In this document: positions 60,960-64,000 of the stretch, piece after piece
How the letters are laid out: each line of letters begins with the position of its first letter
How positions within the stretch are numbered: position 1 is the stretch's first letter
Assembly (NCBI RefSeq): GCF_018362995.1
Contig: NZ_CP074372.1
Location: 2,480,001 to 2,544,000 of the forward strand
Direction of reading: 5' to 3'
Origin: Chryseobacterium indologenes
Lineage (GTDB): Bacteria > Bacteroidota > Bacteroidia > Flavobacteriales > Weeksellaceae
DNA length: 64,000 nucleotides
Translations under genes and position numbers: made by a program
The notes under the pieces: generated by a model
What the model was told of the DNA's origin: nothing
Database searches by the model: none
Seen by the model: only the letters and a program-made list of their open reading frames with translations

Positions 60960-62918
60960 TTACTTTTTAATCAGGTTTCCTGCTTTCTGTCCGTTTACCA
61001 TTACGATATATACTCCAGGAAGTATATTGGAAGGAAGCTGGATGTTCAGTTTATTGGCACCTTCTGTAATATCAACTTTTTCAGAAATCTCTTTCTTACC
61101 TGTAAGGCTTACCAATTCTACAATTCCTTTTCCGGCTTTACCTTCAAAATTCACAGTGAATCTGTCAGTTGCAGGATTCGGGCTGATGGTATAAGCTGAA
61201 ACATTTGAAGTTGCTGCTACAAGTCCTGCCGCAGAAGTTCCGCCTCCTACACCTACTGCGTTCCATGCATTGGTAACCTGTGTCACTTCATTGCTTCCAG
61301 CTCCGTATAGATCTGCTGCTGCCTGAAGAGAATAAGTTCTTGCGTTGGCATAGTTGGATGATGAAGTCAGGTAAGTTGTTAATGTTCTGTAAGCAATAGC
61401 TCCTGCCTTATCCAGTCCGATTCCGGAGACATTATAAGCAAAACCGTTATCATTTGTACCTGAACCTCCTGTTACCAATAAATAGTACCAGAAGTTAAGG
61501 ACTCCCGAATTGGTATGAACACCGCAATAATCATTGGTTGTCTGTCCCGGCACTGCACATCCTGTAGTTGTAGCATCTTTCCAGTAGGTACCTTTATAAG
61601 TATCCGGCTGGCGGTAAGCATTAGGGTTAGACATATCTCTGATGACATAATTGAAATCTTCTCCCAATGTCCAGCTTGCCTGTGTTGGTCTTGCCCAACG
61701 TTCTATTGAATTTCCGAAAATATCAGAAAAACCTTCATTTAATGCTCCCGGCTCTCTTTGATACACAAGGTTTGCCGTTTTGGAAGTCATCCCGTGGGTA
61801 ATTTCATGTCCACATACATCAATAGCTGTTAATGGTTTCCCTCCGTTAGTTGTGGAGCTTCCGTCACCATAGGTCATTCTGGAGCCATCCCAAAATGCAT
61901 TGAAATAATTGGTAGAATAATGAACATAAGATTTTATTGCAAAATTATTATTGTCAATACTCTTTCTTCCAAATTTTGTATATAAATAATCAACAGTCAT
62001 TTCTGCTCCCCAATGGGCGTCTGTAGCATATTGATCTTTGTTGGTATTTACATTATTCCATACATTATCTGTATCTGTAAAATCTACTGCTGCAGAATAA
62101 TTAGTACCTTTTTTAAGATTGTAGGTTTCTACCGCTGTACCCGCATTTCTGCCGGTCTCTCTTAATCTGTAGCTTCCGTTATAAGAGTCAGCTACAATGC
62201 TACGGCTTCCGCTATATCCTGTAGTCGCGGTTCCCGGAGTATTCACTTCGTGGATAATAGCGTCTGTTCCCAAAACTTTTCCATTTTTAGCATCTACAAA
62301 AACATATTGTCTGCTTAATGGTTTTTCTGAGTAAATATCAAATTTATAAGCTAAAGTTAAATCATTCAGTTTTTCATCCGTAGGATCTGAATAATATACC
62401 AGTTCACCTTTAGGAGCAAAGCTTGCATTGGGATTATTGGATTCTTTTTTAAGAAAATCTTCCTCTTCTTTATTTTGCCATTTGTAGGATTCTGCCCCAA
62501 CGAATGATAAAGCACTCTGCAGAGCGATACTTTCAGAAATATTGGTTTTCTTCTCAAGCCCTTTCGGAAGCTGAAGAACCCATTTTCCTGATTGTCCTAC
62601 TATTTTGCCTCCTTTTGTTTGTACCGCCATCATTCCGTATTCTACAGGAATATCATTAACGGTCTGCTGGAATCTATGAGTTTCAAAACCCAGCGCATCT
62701 TTTTCCAAGCCCAGTTTAAGTGCTTGCCCAGGAGAAAGTCTCTGTGAGGTTTCATCGAATAAAACAGGGCTTCCCTGAAATGCAGGTGCATTTTTATCAA
62801 ATCTCATAAAGTCCGCATGTAATCCACTTTTACCCGGATTTAATTTTGATGGTGTGTTTTGCCCAAAAACAAAAGAGCAGGCGGCAACGCTTGCCACTAA
62901 GATAAATTTCGTTTTCAT
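60960..62918 (-). CDS. M4 thermolysin-like metalloprotease with T9SS sorting domain
   Basis: A 652-residue secreted protease. I start at ATG 62918, where the signal peptide MKTKFILVASVAACSFVFGQ begins; the 36 codons upstream are not plausible and contain the promoter. FTP and PepSY-like pro-domains fill about 20-250. The catalytic domain has HEITH at 371-375 and the third zinc ligand Glu395 in NEGFSD. The last 75 residues (YTISPNPATDRFTV ... GVYIVMVNGQKAG) are a type A sorting signal. The next gene upstream encodes the T9SS plug protein. Confidence 0.95.
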   Translation of the reverse strand: MKTKFILVASVAACSFVFGQNTPSKLNPGKSGLHADFMRFDKNAPAFQGSPVLFDETSQRLSPGQALKLGLEKDALGFETHRFQQTVNDIPVEYGMMAVQTKGGKIVGQSGKWVLQLPKGLEKKTNISESIALQSALSFVGAESYKWQNKEEEDFLKKESNNPNASFAPKGELVYYSDPTDEKLNDLTLAYKFDIYSEKPLSRQYVFVDAKNGKVLGTDAIIHEVNTPGTATTGYSGSRSIVADSYNGSYRLRETGRNAGTAVETYNLKKGTNYSAAVDFTDTDNVWNNVNTNKDQYATDAHWGAEMTVDYLYTKFGRKSIDNNNFAIKSYVHYSTNYFNAFWDGSRMTYGDGSSTTNGGKPLTAIDVCGHEITHGMTSKTANLVYQREPGALNEGFSDIFGNSIERWARPTQASWTLGEDFNYVIRDMSNPNAYRQPDTYKGTYWKDATTTGCAVPGQTTNDYCGVHTNSGVLNFWYYLLVTGGSGTNDNGFAYNVSGIGLDKAGAIAYRTLTTYLTSSSNYANARTYSLQAAADLYGAGSNEVTQVTNAWNAVGVGGGTSAAGLVAATSNVSAYTISPNPATDRFTVNFEGKAGKGIVELVSLTGKKEISEKVDITEGANKLNIQLPSNILPGVYIVMVNGQKAGNLIKK

Positions 62919-62942
62919 AATAATATTGGTTGATTGTGATGA

Positions 62943-62972
62943 CGAATGTATAAACTTTTCACAATAAAACAA
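62943..62972 (-). promoter_or_regulatory. promoter of the M4 protease gene
   Basis: On the minus strand TACATTCG (62943-62950) is a one-base variant of TAnnTTTG, and a TTG at 62970-62972 is 19 nt upstream. Confidence 0.45.
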
Positions 62973-63210
62973 TACAAACAATGAATAAAATTCAATAGAT
63001 ATTATAAATTGATAAATAAAAAACAATAATGATTTTAAAACAAAGAAAAATATTTAAATATAATTTTTCTACAATATAATTTTTAAATTAAAATATTTAA
63101 TTAAAATCAAAATTTTGTGAATTATTTTTTTTCACTATGTAGTGCATTATATCATATGAAATTATTAATGATTAAAGTCTGAGAAGGTTTATTTTTTTAA
63201 ATAATGGATT
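62973..63210. other. AT-rich intergenic DNA
   Basis: Very AT-rich sequence upstream of the M4 protease promoter, with long A and T tracts. No gene or repeat was recognised. Confidence 0.4.
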
Positions 63211-63242
63211 AAAAAACAAGGACTATCTCAAAAGACAGTCCC
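63211..63242 (-). terminator. terminator of the T9SS plug gene
   Basis: GGACTATCT (63220-63228) pairs with AGACAGTCC (63233-63241) with one mismatch. On the minus strand a T run follows. Confidence 0.75.
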
Positions 63243-63280
63243 ATTTTATAAGAATAATTTAAAATAATAATCTCAAATTA

Positions 63281-64000
63281 TTAACGTTTATTTGCTATTG
63301 GAGTTCTGAATTCACCATAACCCATCAGTCCATCATAATTTCTTCCGAATGGTGCATAATAAAGAAATGCCTGATAAAGATTTTCTGTCTGCCAGAAATT
63401 ACCGTTTACCTCACCGAAATTCAACGGTCCATTTCCTTCTTTAGTTACTAAAACGTAGTTATAAAAACCCTGTTTCAGAAATATTTTAGCTACATACTGT
63501 TTGGTAGCAGCATCATACTGCATTTGATTTTCCTTAGTTGGCTTATAATTATTAAATCCTCCCAAAACATAAATCTCTTTATCCACAGGATCCGATTCCA
63601 GATAGAAATGCACCCACGAGTAGTCAGCTTCTCTTTCAGCATCTCTTTCTCTTCCCAGGTCATTTCTTCTGTAATACCATGCTCCATTTACATCAGGCTG
63701 GTATTGATAATTCAAAGGAAATGCCCATACCGGATGAAGATAGGTCTGGTTAACATCATCTTTTATTTCAGTTGCACGCACCATATCCGCCGCCATATTC
63801 ATATTTTTATTATCGAAATAATAAAATTCATTGTCTCCGGGAAACGTAAGATTCATCTGCTGGAAAAGTATCTGATTGCCTAAAACACTGCTTGGTTTTA
63901 GGTTAGAAATCACCATATTCGGGTTGTTATTCTGCATCACATTCATTGTGATTGAATTGACATTGGAAGAAATATCTCCTCCTTTCGGAGAAACATTCAC
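63281..64000 (-). CDS. type IX secretion system plug protein (DUF5103), C-terminal part
   Basis: The frame is open to the right edge, so only the last 239 residues are seen. The fragment fits the DUF5103 family, whose founding member closes the SprA translocon: it has FPGDNEFYYFDNKNMN, YLHPVWAFPLNYQYQPDVNGAWYYRR, and the end YAPFGRNYDGLMGYG. It is located beside a T9SS-exported protease and in a region with two other T9SS cargo genes, although cargo genes are normally scattered. The start and N-terminus lie outside the window. Confidence 0.85.
   Translation of the reverse strand: MNVSPKGGDISSNVNSITMNVMQNNNPNMVISNLKPSSVLGNQILFQQMNLTFPGDNEFYYFDNKNMNMAADMVRATEIKDDVNQTYLHPVWAFPLNYQYQPDVNGAWYYRRNDLGRERDAEREADYSWVHFYLESDPVDKEIYVLGGFNNYKPTKENQMQYDAATKQYVAKIFLKQGFYNYVLVTKEGNGPLNFGEVNGNFWQTENLYQAFLYYAPFGRNYDGLMGYGEFRTPIANKR

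Overview
The window is low-GC, gene-dense chromosomal DNA from a member of the Bacteroidota, most likely Chryseobacterium or a close Weeksellaceae relative. Supporting signs are several T9SS type A cargo proteins plus the T9SS plug protein, promoters that fit the Bacteroidota -7 consensus TAnnTTTG, the lack of convincing Shine-Dalgarno sites, Bacteroidota-restricted families (DUF4290, DUF4295, Nfu with two N-terminal domains, a RibB with a decayed RibA domain), and secreted flavastacin-like and M4 proteases. No prophage, insertion sequence, CRISPR array or defence island was seen.

Layout. 0-11 kb: end of an alpha/beta hydrolase, upp, der, tRNA-Gln, a small conserved protein, katG, a haem-binding/DCC pair, a lipoprotein alpha-amylase, then DUF4290-murA. 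11-24.6 kb: a solitary NIL-domain protein, a YiiX-like lipoprotein divergent from a two-component system, an RhtA-type exporter, then a long rightward unit of mgtC, mgtA and an HME-type RND efflux system (adaptor, pump, TolC-like). 24.8-30.7 kb: leftward DUF1801, two unknown secreted proteins and a large T9SS cargo. 30.9-37.2 kb: aminotransferase, lipoprotein, murB, a repeat-rich gap, proC, vanZ-like, lnt. 37.4-43.6 kb: FG-GAP T9SS cargo, rpmB-rpmG-DUF4295, a secreted Rid protein, ftsY, GlsB-like, sppA. 43.6-51.5 kb: folK, three tandem OmpA-family paralogues, recQ, fmt. 51.6-64 kb: ribB with a pseudo-RibA domain, LLM oxidoreductase, astacin lipoprotein, Pif1-like helicase, gamma carbonic anhydrase, nfu / FMN reductase / hemH, a T9SS-exported thermolysin-like protease and the truncated T9SS plug gene.

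Functional themes: envelope building (murA, murB, lnt, sppA, OmpA paralogues), T9SS secretion, divalent-metal homeostasis, redox and haem/iron-sulfur metabolism, and core translation genes.

The most interesting signal is the leader of mgtC-mgtA. A consensus promoter is followed 21 nt later by a 14-codon ORF whose start, M-D-A-D-P, resembles the MgtL leader peptides of enterobacterial mgtA. Its stop codon lies in the 5' arm of a long hairpin, and the hairpin loop has 8 nt perfectly complementary to the bases just before the mgtC start codon. This looks like a translation-sensing Mg2+ leader. Other notable points are a murA with Asp at the fosfomycin-target Cys position, a GTP-cyclohydrolase II domain without its zinc cysteines, a Rid protein without its catalytic Arg, a recent gap-free 1062-bp duplication inside the OmpA array, and several repeat or palindrome families in intergenic DNA.
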